From the NCBI RefSeq assembly GCF_002835805.1, contig NZ_PISE01000035.1, forward strand, positions 1 to 48,484: a stretch of DNA of 48,484 bases, given 5' to 3'. The notes below the pieces were generated by a model. That model made no database searches, had not been told where the DNA came from, and worked only from the letters and a program-made list of their open reading frames with translations. The DNA is from Niallia nealsonii. GTDB lineage: Bacteria > Bacillota > Bacilli > Bacillales > Cytobacillaceae. The position numbers and the translations under genes are program-made. Position 1 is the first letter of the stretch; the number at the start of each line of letters is the position of its first letter. Of this stretch, positions 18,261-24,892 are shown in pieces.

Positions 18261-19481
18261 ATGAATTTTAAAACAGTAGCAGAAGCATTTAATTATTACA
18301 AAGGCCATTCCTTAACTGATATTGAAAAGAGAGCAGCAGAGATCGGCAATCTTATTGATAGTGACCCAAACGCAAGCGTTGAAGCTTTAAACATTGAATT
18401 AGATGGATTGAAAGAAGCTAAAAAGAATTTAGAAACACGCAGTCAACATAATCAAGGTGGAACATTCAATCCAATCACTGGAATGAACTTCAACCAACAA
18501 CAAACAGTACCAACAGAAAACATTTTTGAAAGTACAGAATACCGCAGCGCATTTTATAAAACATTATTAGGGCAAAAGCTTACAGATGTTGAAACAAGAA
18601 CTTTTAATAAGGCAATGGAACTCCAAGAGGCAGAACGTAGAGCAGATGCCTTCAACACTACAACAAATAGCGCAGCAGTATTACCAACAACAACATTAAA
18701 TGAAGTAATTAAGAAAGCTAGAACAATGGGTGGCTTAATTGCACATTGTAGAAACTTCAATATTCCAACAAATATCAGCGTACCGATTGGAACACCAACA
18801 AATAAAGCGCAATGGCACGTAGAAGGGGCAGTCGTAGATAGTGAAAAACTTCAAACAGCGGCAGTAAGCTTTGCAGGCTATGAAATTATTAAAGTATTCT
18901 CTATTTCAGCAGCAGCTAAGAAAATGACAGTCCAAGCATTTGAAGCCTACATGATTGATGAATTAACTAATTGTGTAATGGAAGCTATTGCAGACGCTTT
19001 AGTGAATGGTACAGGTGCAGGACAAGGTACAGGATTACTCACAGGCATTACATGGGATGAAAGCAACAGCCTAGACCTTACAGGCCAATATACGGACTTT
19101 ACAAAAGCATTAGCAACCTTAAAACGTGGATATGCAGCAGGAGCAAAATTTGCTATGAGTAACGCTACACTATACAACAAGGTTTATAGTTTGGTAGATT
19201 CTAACGGCAGACCGATCTTTATAGCAGACCCTAAGAATGAAAGCATTGGCTATATTCTAGGTAAGGAAGTAGTCATTGACGATAACTTAGCAGATGACAC
19301 AATCATTTTAGGAAACTTCAACTATATGGGTTATAACATACCGCAGGGAGTTATGATCGAAACGTCAAGGGAAAGCAGCTTCAAGAGTGGGCTTATTGAT
19401 TATCGAGCTATGGCGATTGCAGATACTAAGCCATTAGTTAGTGAAGCTTTTGTAAAACTATCAGCACCAGCAGGGGCATAA
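18261..19481 (+). CDS. HK97-family major capsid protein
   Basis: The 406-residue protein has an N-terminal coiled-coil delta domain of about 100 residues (FKTVAEAFNYYKGHSLTDIEKRAAEIG onward, ending near FNPITGMNF), expected to act as an internal scaffold and to be removed by the neighbouring protease. The HK97-fold body follows, with TTNSAAVLPTTTLNEVI, FAGYEIIKVFSISAAAKKMT, ALVNGTGAGQGTGLL and SNATLYNKVYSLVDSNGRPIF. Presence of an intact, protease-matured capsid protein in an element without tail genes is the main argument for a capsid-forming satellite. Confidence 0.95.
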   Translation: MNFKTVAEAFNYYKGHSLTDIEKRAAEIGNLIDSDPNASVEALNIELDGLKEAKKNLETRSQHNQGGTFNPITGMNFNQQQTVPTENIFESTEYRSAFYKTLLGQKLTDVETRTFNKAMELQEAERRADAFNTTTNSAAVLPTTTLNEVIKKARTMGGLIAHCRNFNIPTNISVPIGTPTNKAQWHVEGAVVDSEKLQTAAVSFAGYEIIKVFSISAAAKKMTVQAFEAYMIDELTNCVMEAIADALVNGTGAGQGTGLLTGITWDESNSLDLTGQYTDFTKALATLKRGYAAGAKFAMSNATLYNKVYSLVDSNGRPIFIADPKNESIGYILGKEVVIDDNLADDTIILGNFNYMGYNIPQGVMIETSRESSFKSGLIDYRAMAIADTKPLVSEAFVKLSAPAGA

Positions 19482-19496
19482 GCCTAACTACATTAA

Positions 19497-19530
19497 GGGG
19501 GTATCAGTGATAACGCTGGTATCCCTTTTT
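19497..19530 (+). terminator. hairpin with U-run after the capsid gene
   Basis: GGGTATCAG pairs with CTGGTATCC using G:U pairs around an 8-base loop and is followed by CTTTTTT. It could be a partial terminator that keeps capsid protein transcripts more abundant than those of the downstream connector and terminase genes. Confidence 0.6.
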
Positions 19531-19547
19531 TAAAAGGAGAGATCATA

Positions 19548-19823
19548 TTGTTAATTGATATACAGGAAGCAAGGGATGCATTAAGACTTGATGGTCCAGA
19601 CAATGACACGATCATTATTCCGTTATTAGAATCTATTCCTTCTTATCTGGAAGTAACCACAGGTAGGACATGGGATACAGAACCAGTACACCCATTAGCA
19701 CAGACTGTTACTAAGTTTATCTTACAGCTATGGTATGACCCAGAAGGGCAGGACAAGGACAGACTACAACGCACCATAAACAATCTATTAACAGCCTTAA
19801 CGGCGATAGGCAGGGGCATGTAA
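19548..19823 (+). CDS. head-tail connector protein (HK97 gp6-like)
   Basis: A 91-residue helical protein with the gp6-like pattern: N-terminal DIQEARDALRLDGPDNDTIIIPLLESI, then a helix ending LEVTTGRTWD, then a C-terminal helix pair (LAQTVTKFILQLWYDPEG). Such proteins attach below the portal and prepare the head for tail joining. The start is TTG at 19548 with AAAGGAGA 6 bases upstream. It overlaps the HNH gene by one base (TAATG). Confidence 0.85.
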   Translation: MLIDIQEARDALRLDGPDNDTIIIPLLESIPSYLEVTTGRTWDTEPVHPLAQTVTKFILQLWYDPEGQDKDRLQRTINNLLTALTAIGRGM

Positions 19824-20113
19824 TGGCTAAGGATTATGCAGCATCCTTTTATAATGGCACAAAGTGGCGCAAATGTTCAAAGGGATATATGCAAAGCATG
19901 AATTATATTTGTGAAAGGTGTGGTGATCTAGCAAGCATATGCCACCATAAAGAATATATTACACCACAGAATATAAATGACTTTAACATAACATTAAATT
20001 GGACTAACCTTGAAGCTTTATGTCAAACATGTCACAACCAAGAACATCATAGCAGCGAGATATGTGTTACTGGATTAGCGTTTGATAGCAAAGGAAACTT
20101 AATACAAAAGTAA
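19823..20113 (+). CDS. HNH endonuclease of the packaging module
   Basis: A 96-residue HNH nuclease with C30/C33 and C67/C70 zinc ligands around HHKEYITP (H41, H42), N62 and H71. In cos phages with HK97-type terminases, a terminase-associated HNH protein is needed for cos cleavage and head morphogenesis. Its position right before the small terminase subunit fits that role and implies cos-type, not pac-type, packaging. One-base overlap with the connector gene. Confidence 0.9.
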   Translation: MAKDYAASFYNGTKWRKCSKGYMQSMNYICERCGDLASICHHKEYITPQNINDFNITLNWTNLEALCQTCHNQEHHSSEICVTGLAFDSKGNLIQK

Positions 20114-20246
20114 CACCCCCCACTAAGAAAAGGTAAGGATAAGGCTTAAACACCGATTGCCGAACCTTTCGTGACCCCTCCATGAGTTTTTATATTACGG
20201 GAGGGGTAAAATCGACACTAAAAAACGAATAAAGGAAGGTGATTTT
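20114..20246. other. non-coding gap between HNH and terS, candidate cos region
   Basis: This 133-base gap is the longest non-coding stretch inside the head operon. It contains an 8-bp inverted repeat (ACCCCTCC at 20174-20181, GGAGGGGT at 20200-20207) and a C-run (20114-20120). In HNH-type cos phages the cohesive-end site commonly lies near hnh/terS. Which phosphodiester bonds are cut cannot be read from the sequence. Confidence 0.45.
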
Positions 20247-20594
20247 ATGGCGACTTCAAAAAAGAATATAACAGTTTCCAGTGATATGAAAAAACTTAAA
20301 ACATTATTGCGGCAGATTCCAAAAGATAGACTACCGATAGCCCAGAGCCTTTATAATGAACTTGTTTTCATGCAAAATACGCTAGACACCTTAAAAGCTC
20401 AAGTAGATAAAGATGGCCCAACAGCCATGTTTAAACAAGGAAGTCAAGAATTTTTAAGGGAACATCCAGCATTAAAGGGCTATAACACCACTGTACAGCG
20501 TTACAGCCTTCTTTATAAGCAATTAGTAGACTTATTGCCCCCATCAGACACAGGGCAGAAAAATGACGCTTTAATTGACTTCATAAAGGGGTGA
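20247..20594 (+). CDS. terS: terminase small subunit (P27-like)
   Basis: A 115-residue helical protein placed directly before the large terminase gene. It has the segments ISSDMKKL-type N-terminus, IPKDRLPIAQSLYNELVFMQNTLDTLKAQVDK and REHPALKGYNTTVQRYSLLYKQLVDLLP, the last being the P27-family pattern near the C-terminus. It should recognise the island's own cos region and recruit the large subunit. Ribosome binding site GGAAGGTGA. A separate terS lets the island choose its own DNA over helper DNA. Confidence 0.85.
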   Translation: MATSKKNITVSSDMKKLKTLLRQIPKDRLPIAQSLYNELVFMQNTLDTLKAQVDKDGPTAMFKQGSQEFLREHPALKGYNTTVQRYSLLYKQLVDLLPPSDTGQKNDALIDFIKG

Positions 20595-20598
20595 TAAG

Positions 20599-22239
20599 GT
20601 GAATTATGTATTAGAATACTGGAATGCAATTAAAGAAGAGAAAATAATCGTTTCCCGCCGAGTATATCGACAGTATGAAAGGCTGGTAAACGAGATCAAT
20701 AATCCGGAACAATATATTTTTGATGAAACAAAGGCGAACAAGCCTATTGAGTTTATAGAGCGTTTTTGCAAGCACAGTAAAGGAGAATGGGCGGGTAAGC
20801 CAGTCATACTAGAACTCTTTCAAAAAGCTTATATTGCTGCCTTATTTGGCTTTATAGACAAAGACACAGGCTTAAGGCGTTATCGTGAAAGTATGTTTTA
20901 TGTAGCAAGAAAAAATGGTAAAACGACCATGCTTGCAGGATTAGCAGCTTATATGCTTATAGCAGATGGAGAGGGAGGAGCAGAAGTTTACAGCATAGCT
21001 TCAAAGCGTGACCAAGCCCGCATTTTATTTGATGAAACACACAACATGATACAGCAAAGCCCAGACCTATCCAAGCATATTAAGAAGCGCAAGAGTGATC
21101 TTTATTTTCCCCTCACTATGTCAAAGCTTATGCCATTAGCAAAGAATAGTAATACATTAGATGGGCTTAACAGCAGCATGGTTATTATTGATGAGCTGCA
21201 CAGCATAGCGGATCGTAACTTATACGAGGTTATGAAGCAAAGTCAATCAGCACGGCAGCAGCCTATTTTAATTATGATTACCACGGCTGGAACGGTGAGG
21301 GAAAATATATTTGATGATATGTATTCCTATGCTTGTAACGTAGTAGACGGCAAGTTTGAAGATGATAGCTTTTTACCTATTCTTTATGAGCTAGACAAAA
21401 AGAAGGAATGGACAGATCCAGCAGCATGGCAGAAGGCAAACCCAGCTTTAGGAGCAATTAAGAAATTAGACGATCTAGAGCGCAAAGTAGAAAAGGCAAA
21501 AAACAACCCTAATGACATTAGCGGCGTGTTAACAAAGGATTTTAATATTAGAGATACCGTAAAGAGCGCATGGCTTACATTTGATGATATAAACAACGAA
21601 GAAACCTTTGATATAGAGCATTTTAGAAATTGTTATGCCATAGGCGGTGCAGACTTGAGCGTAACCACAGATTTATCTTGCGCTACTCTTTTACTGGTGG
21701 ATAAGGACACGCATAAGCGTTTCATTCATCAAATGTACTGGTTGCCTCGTGATAGCTTTGAAAAGCGTGTACAAATGGACAAGATACCTTATGATAAATG
21801 GCTTAATCAAGGGCTATTAAGACTTTGTAACGGAAATAGTATTAATTACGGTGATATAACAGCATGGTTTTTAGAAATGCTTAATATTTACGGCATAACG
21901 CCGTTATGGATTTATTATGACAGTTATTCGGCTAAATATTGGGTAGAAGAAATGGAACAACACGGCTTTAAAATGATTAGATGTATTCAAGGGGCGAGAA
22001 CCTTAAGCTTACCTATGCAAATGATGGGCGCAGACTTGCAAGCTAAAAAAATAAATTATAATAACAGCCCTATTCTTAAGTGGTGCTTAACCAATACAGG
22101 CGTAGAAACCGACAGGAACGGAAATATTGTACCAGTTAAGAACCAAGCGGCTAAGATGAGGATAGACGGAACAGCATCCATGTTAGACGCTTATGTAGGC
22201 TTATTTGAACACTATGAAGAATTTTTAAGGGCATTGTAA
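20599..22239 (+). CDS. terL: terminase large subunit
   Basis: A 546-residue DNA-packaging motor with an ATPase domain (Walker A RKNGKTT at 104-110, Walker B VIIDE at 195-199) and a C-terminal RNase H-like nuclease domain that begins near AIGGADLSVTTDLSCATLL (first catalytic Asp near residue 353). It starts with GTG at 20599 after GGGGTGAT; no ATG fits the conserved N-terminus. It follows terS by four bases. Full length and no frame breaks, which argues for a working packaging machine. Confidence 0.93.
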   Translation: MNYVLEYWNAIKEEKIIVSRRVYRQYERLVNEINNPEQYIFDETKANKPIEFIERFCKHSKGEWAGKPVILELFQKAYIAALFGFIDKDTGLRRYRESMFYVARKNGKTTMLAGLAAYMLIADGEGGAEVYSIASKRDQARILFDETHNMIQQSPDLSKHIKKRKSDLYFPLTMSKLMPLAKNSNTLDGLNSSMVIIDELHSIADRNLYEVMKQSQSARQQPILIMITTAGTVRENIFDDMYSYACNVVDGKFEDDSFLPILYELDKKKEWTDPAAWQKANPALGAIKKLDDLERKVEKAKNNPNDISGVLTKDFNIRDTVKSAWLTFDDINNEETFDIEHFRNCYAIGGADLSVTTDLSCATLLLVDKDTHKRFIHQMYWLPRDSFEKRVQMDKIPYDKWLNQGLLRLCNGNSINYGDITAWFLEMLNIYGITPLWIYYDSYSAKYWVEEMEQHGFKMIRCIQGARTLSLPMQMMGADLQAKKINYNNSPILKWCLTNTGVETDRNGNIVPVKNQAAKMRIDGTASMLDAYVGLFEHYEEFLRAL

Positions 22240-22251
22240 GGGGGATAAATC

Positions 22252-22572
22252 ATGAAGTATATAAAGGACAAAAAAATAACTATAATGACAATGGCTGCAA
22301 ACAGCGGCCCCGAACCTGGGGAAACATCACAGCCGTTAAAAAACGGTAAAAATATTTGGGTTTATTATCGGCAAGCTTCAGCAAATGAAATTTCCATGTA
22401 TTCCACAACAGTTTACAAGGTGGAAGTTGTTTTTAAAATTGCATGGCGCAATGATATTGATACCACTATGAAGGTACTCTTTAGGGGAAAAGAATATGCT
22501 ATAACTCGCATAGATGACTTTGAAGGCTATAAAGAAGATTTAACAATATATGCTTATAAAACAGGGAGATGA
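22252..22572 (+). CDS. head-tail joining (head closure) protein
   Basis: A 106-residue all-beta protein of the Phage_H_T_join type, with KNIWVYYRQASANEISMYSTTVYKVEVVFKIAWRNDID and VLFRGKEYAITRIDDFEGYKEDLTIYAY. These proteins plug the connector after packaging and form the docking surface for a tail. It is the last recognisable head gene, and no tail gene follows. A satellite that captures foreign tails would need precisely this adaptor to fit the helper's tail terminator. Confidence 0.8.
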   Translation: MKYIKDKKITIMTMAANSGPEPGETSQPLKNGKNIWVYYRQASANEISMYSTTVYKVEVVFKIAWRNDIDTTMKVLFRGKEYAITRIDDFEGYKEDLTIYAYKTGR

Positions 22573-22590
22573 CAAAAAATGAAAGAGAGC

Positions 22591-22620
22591 AGCCGTTGAT
22601 TTTTTATCAGCGGTTTTTTT
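22591..22620 (+). terminator. rho-independent terminator of the head/packaging operon
   Basis: AGCCGTTGAT pairs with ATCAGCGGTT around a 5-T loop and is followed by a run of Ts. It lies 18 bases after the head-tail joining gene and marks the end of the morphogenesis operon. Confidence 0.85.
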
Positions 22621-22686
22621 ATTTGTCATAAACCAGCCTTCCCGCCCATACCTATGTAATATCAAGGTGGGGAGGAGGATGACCGA

Positions 22687-22884
22687 TTGAGTAAAAACAA
22701 GATTAAAAAGACCGTATCACTAAATATTACTAACCCAGATGACGCAGAGATCATCAAAAAAATTAGTGAGCCTAATTTTAATTTTAACAACTATGTAAGA
22801 AAGCTAATGTTAGATGATATTAGAAGGGAAAAGGCAAGAGTAGTCCAGAAGAATAAAGGGGGCATTAAAATTGTGTTAGGGTAG
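22687..22884 (+). CDS. small ribbon-helix-helix-like protein 1
   Basis: A TTG-started 65-residue protein after GGAGGAGG. It reads KKTVSLNITNPDDAEIIKKI, a beta strand then helix, followed by NFNNYVRKLMLDDIRRE, the layout of the ribbon-helix-helix fold, and has a basic C-terminus. Probably a small DNA-binding regulator; no target is known. It is paired with a second protein of similar type downstream and separated from it by three palindromes. Confidence 0.65.
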   Translation: MSKNKIKKTVSLNITNPDDAEIIKKISEPNFNFNNYVRKLMLDDIRREKARVVQKNKGGIKIVLG

Positions 22885-22924
22885 CCATACCGAACATAAA
22901 GCCCCCTCCCACTTTATCGCTTGA

Positions 22925-22965
22925 GTAACACTGTTACACAATTGACACCGTCAAATGTCACGACA
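22925..22965. repeat. three adjacent palindromes upstream of the second small regulator
   Basis: GTAACACTGTTAC (22925-22937), TTGACACCGTCAA (22942-22954) and TGTCACGACA (22956-22965) follow each other. The middle one includes a TTGACA hexamer that could serve as a -35, though no matching -10 is evident. They are likely operators for a dimeric regulator such as the ribbon-helix-helix proteins on either side. Confidence 0.5.
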
Positions 22966-22987
22966 AATGGAAGGAGTTATTTTTATT

Positions 22988-23248
22988 ATGATAGAAGATA
23001 AGGGGTTAGGCAACAAAAAAATAAAAAGAGTGAATGTAAGTTTAACAAACAAAGTCAACTATAAATTAAATCGTTTGGCCACAGCTTGCAATGTTCGTCC
23101 AACTACATTAGCTGGGATGTTAATTGAAACGTGTTTAAATGACCCGCAAATCGTTAATAGATTGCAAGATATATATAATGTCCATACACCTTATAAAGTC
23201 ATTCCAGTGCAAAATAAAGGCGAAATAGACTTTATTATAAGGGGGTAA
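22988..23248 (+). CDS. small ribbon-helix-helix-like protein 2
   Basis: An 86-residue protein beginning MIEDKGLGNKKIKRVNVSLT. The segment RVNVSLTNKVNYKLNRLATACNVRPTTLAGMLIETCL has strand-helix-helix order with the usual S-L-T-N-K pattern of the CopG/ribbon-helix-helix type. ATG 22988 is used because AAGGAG lies 11 bases upstream; an in-frame start further left would read through the palindromes. It is followed after 5 bases by the next gene, so the two form one unit. Confidence 0.65.
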   Translation: MIEDKGLGNKKIKRVNVSLTNKVNYKLNRLATACNVRPTTLAGMLIETCLNDPQIVNRLQDIYNVHTPYKVIPVQNKGEIDFIIRG

Positions 23249-23253
23249 TAAGT

Positions 23254-23508
23254 ATGGAATGGCATAGTTTTTTTATTGGTTTGTTATCAGCTTCTTTTGC
23301 TTATGCTTTATTCAGCCAAAATGAAGATGAAGAACCTATTATAGAAAAAGATCAGAACGATGATGATATAGAGATAAATGATTTTACAGCTAGGCACGTT
23401 ACATTAAGCTGCCAAACGTGCAGGAAGTTAAAAAGGCATAAGGAAATAGAGCCTAATTTATTTCAATGTGTAAAATGTAAAAGGCATGTAGATATACGAG
23501 TATCGTAA
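23254..23508 (+). CDS. membrane-anchored zinc-ribbon protein, unknown
   Basis: An 84-residue protein with one N-terminal hydrophobic segment (WHSFFIGLLSASFAYALF, about residues 2-19), an acidic linker (NEDEEPIIEKDQNDDDIE) and a C-terminal four-cysteine motif CQTCRKLKRH...FQCVKCKRH typical of a zinc ribbon. It may be held at the inner face of the membrane. Not recognised. Its place after the head operon, among cargo genes, would suit a superinfection or helper-interference role, but this is only positional. Confidence 0.6.
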   Translation: MEWHSFFIGLLSASFAYALFSQNEDEEPIIEKDQNDDDIEINDFTARHVTLSCQTCRKLKRHKEIEPNLFQCVKCKRHVDIRVS

Positions 23509-23545
23509 ATGAATATGTATGATTGATAATGCAGTTTGTGCTGCA

Positions 23546-23761
23546 TTATTTTTTTTGATCGGGAATGTACTCAAATAAATCTCCTACTTGGCATTCAAAG
23601 GCCTTACATAACGCATACATTTGTTCTATTTCAATTCGCTTAACATCTTCATGATAAAGTGCGGATATAGTTGCAGGACGTATTCCGGTTATTTCAGCTA
23701 ATTGTTTTTGTGTCCATTTCTTTTTACCTAACCATTCTGAAAGATGTATTCTTATAGGCAT
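23546..23761 (-). CDS. small XRE-family repressor of the right-end cassette
   Basis: A 71-residue single-domain XRE regulator (KKWTQKQLAEITGIRPATISALYHEDVKRIEIEQMYALCKAFECQVGDLFEYIP), close to the widespread YozG/YvaO-like class of small repressors. AGGGGGA precedes its ATG. It is divergent from a two-gene unit whose perfect promoter contains a TATTAC...GTAATA palindrome, so it probably represses that unit and perhaps itself. Confidence 0.85.
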   Translation of the reverse strand: MPIRIHLSEWLGKKKWTQKQLAEITGIRPATISALYHEDVKRIEIEQMYALCKAFECQVGDLFEYIPDQKK

Positions 23762-23837
23762 TATATTTTCCCCCTGAACATATTATGTCTTTTTTCTACA
23801 TAATACCACATAGGAGTAATATAATTGTATGGTTTGA

Positions 23838-23866
23838 TTGACATATTACGACAGGGGTAATATAAT
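23838..23866 (+). promoter_or_regulatory. perfect consensus SigA promoter with embedded operator
   Basis: TTGACA (23838-23843), a 17-base spacer and TATAAT (23861-23866) match consensus at every position. The palindrome TATTAC-N7-GTAATA (23844-23862) fills the spacer. A related GGAGTAATATAATTG segment occurs about 40 bases upstream (23813-23827), between this promoter and the divergent XRE gene. A very strong promoter under tight repression is implied. Confidence 0.85.
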
Positions 23867-23922
23867 TACTTTATAAGTTATTTTGATACCGAAAAAAAAT
23901 GTTGAAAAATGGAGGTTAAAAA

Positions 23923-24150
23923 ATGTCACTTTTAACAATGGAACAAAAAACACTTGCAGTAGACTTTATTAGAAAAGGAAAAAGTGCCGAAGCTATCGAT
24001 TATCTTAGTGGAATTCTTACCATTAATCGTTACTCTGGAAAAGAATCTAGAATATTTTCTAAAGGTTTCGTAAAGGGATATGCGGTTGCTACCGAAGTAA
24101 TAGCATTCTTGGTAGAAGATATAGATAACGGAGGATTACATAATGACTGA
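23923..24150 (+). CDS. right-end cassette protein A, unknown
   Basis: A 75-residue helical protein beginning MSLLTMEQKTLAVDFIRKGK and ending VEDIDNGGLHND. It has no recognised domain. A good TGGAGG lies 8 bases before ATG, and the gene follows a perfect consensus promoter by about 55 bases. It overlaps the next gene by 8 bases, so both products are probably made together. Confidence 0.65.
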   Translation: MSLLTMEQKTLAVDFIRKGKSAEAIDYLSGILTINRYSGKESRIFSKGFVKGYAVATEVIAFLVEDIDNGGLHND

Positions 24151-24439
24151 AACATTAAAAAATCTTACTTGGGACTTAACTAATGAGATTGCAAGTGTTG
24201 GTACTAAAGTGGAAACCTTGAAAGATGTTCAGGTTCTTATGGCGCATTTAAGGGAAGATATGGATGGAGCTGTTTATCGAAATGAAGAAGCAGCTTATTA
24301 CAAAGAAAACCATCGTATGGTAAGAGTGTTATCTGAGCTTTTATACTACACAGTCAATGATCTTAACCGGATTTATGACAATGCTGATAAAATTGGAGAG
24401 CGAATCCATCGCTTATCTAGAAAAAATGAAGAAAACTAA
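24143..24439 (+). CDS. right-end cassette protein B, unknown
   Basis: A 98-residue, mostly helical protein (MTETLKNLTWDLTNEIASVGTKVETLKDV at the start; YTVNDLNRIYDNADKIGERIHRLSRK near the end) with coiled-coil character. Not recognised. Last gene of the island: its stop is 24 bases before the right integrase arm repeats. The repressor, strong promoter and overlapping pair recall small accessory modules at satellite ends, which often act against phages, but nothing in the sequence proves that. Confidence 0.65.
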   Translation: MTETLKNLTWDLTNEIASVGTKVETLKDVQVLMAHLREDMDGAVYRNEEAAYYKENHRMVRVLSELLYYTVNDLNRIYDNADKIGERIHRLSRKNEEN

Positions 24440-24463
24440 AGTGGCTAGATAGAACCATTTATT

Positions 24464-24487
24464 TAGTGTCCGAAAAGTGTCCGAAAG
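24464..24487 (+). repeat. candidate right integrase arm-type sites
   Basis: TAGTGTCCGAAAA is directly followed by GTGTCCGAAAG, an 11-base tandem repeat. The 13-mer is identical to the one at 10214-10226 near attL. It is about 100 bases inside the attR core. Confidence 0.6.
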
Positions 24488-24586
24488 GGTTTGGAAATGT
24501 ACTTTTTCCTAGAATAAGATCGAAGTAAAATGTTGATATAATAACCTTTGTTAATGACTATTTCCTTCTATTATATATGTGCCTTT

Positions 24587-24606
24587 ATGGGCGGCATGAT
24601 GTAATA
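24587..24606 (+). repeat. attR core: second copy of the 20-bp groEL 3' repeat
   Basis: ATGGGCGGCATGATGTAATA, identical to 10143-10162. It lies out of any gene and repeats the last codons of groEL, marking the right boundary of the island. Joining the left flank to the sequence after this copy restores an uninterrupted groEL 3' end. Confidence 0.95.
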
Positions 24607-24680
24607 AGCCGCTTCGCCCCTTGATATATAAGGGTTTTATGTAAGATGAGCGTGAAATGATACCATAGAGGATTTTAAAG

Positions 24681-24723
24681 AAGGCTTCTCATAAGTTGAC
24701 TAAACTTATGGGAAGCCTTTTTC
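24681..24723 (+). terminator. displaced groESL terminator
   Basis: AAGGCTTCTCATAAGTT pairs with AACTTATGGGAAGCCTT (one A:G mismatch) around a 5-base loop and is followed by TTTTC. It is 75 bases after the attR core. In the unoccupied chromosome it would lie about 75 bases after the groEL stop, so it is probably the original groESL terminator, now 14.5 kb away. The rest of 24440-24892 holds only the attachment features and no gene. Confidence 0.8.
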
Positions 24724-24892
24724 TTTGTTATATCTGATCAATAAATTCGAGTATCCAAGAAAGACCTTACTTTTTATATTTAATAGAGATTATAATAACA
24801 TGCAAAAGTAGGTTTTTGAGGCTTTATTCCTCTTATAAAAGCAGAAATCATTAGAACCATACAATTTCTTTAGCTATCCAACGACTTTTTTA

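Larger units (their letters stand above)
10163..24606. mobile_element. integrated satellite island, capsid-forming PICI type
   Basis: This 14.4-kb element lies between identical 20-bp repeats. It carries, left to right: integrase and CI-like repressor (leftward); Cro-like, excisionase-like, unknown, primase-helicase, iteron origin; portal, protease, capsid, connector, HNH, small and large terminase, head-tail joining protein; and small cargo genes. No tail, tape-measure, baseplate, holin or endolysin gene is present and none of the head genes is broken. A decayed prophage would usually show damaged genes, so the set looks selected. It fits capsid-forming phage-inducible chromosomal islands, which package their own DNA into their own heads and take tails from a helper phage. 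Mobility and the helper are inferred. Confidence 0.85.

Noticed and set aside
10163-24606. Element as a decayed ordinary prophage
   Set aside because: All head, packaging, replication and integration genes are intact and compactly spaced, and a terminator closes the head operon where tail genes would start. Not fully excluded; needs comparison with relatives.
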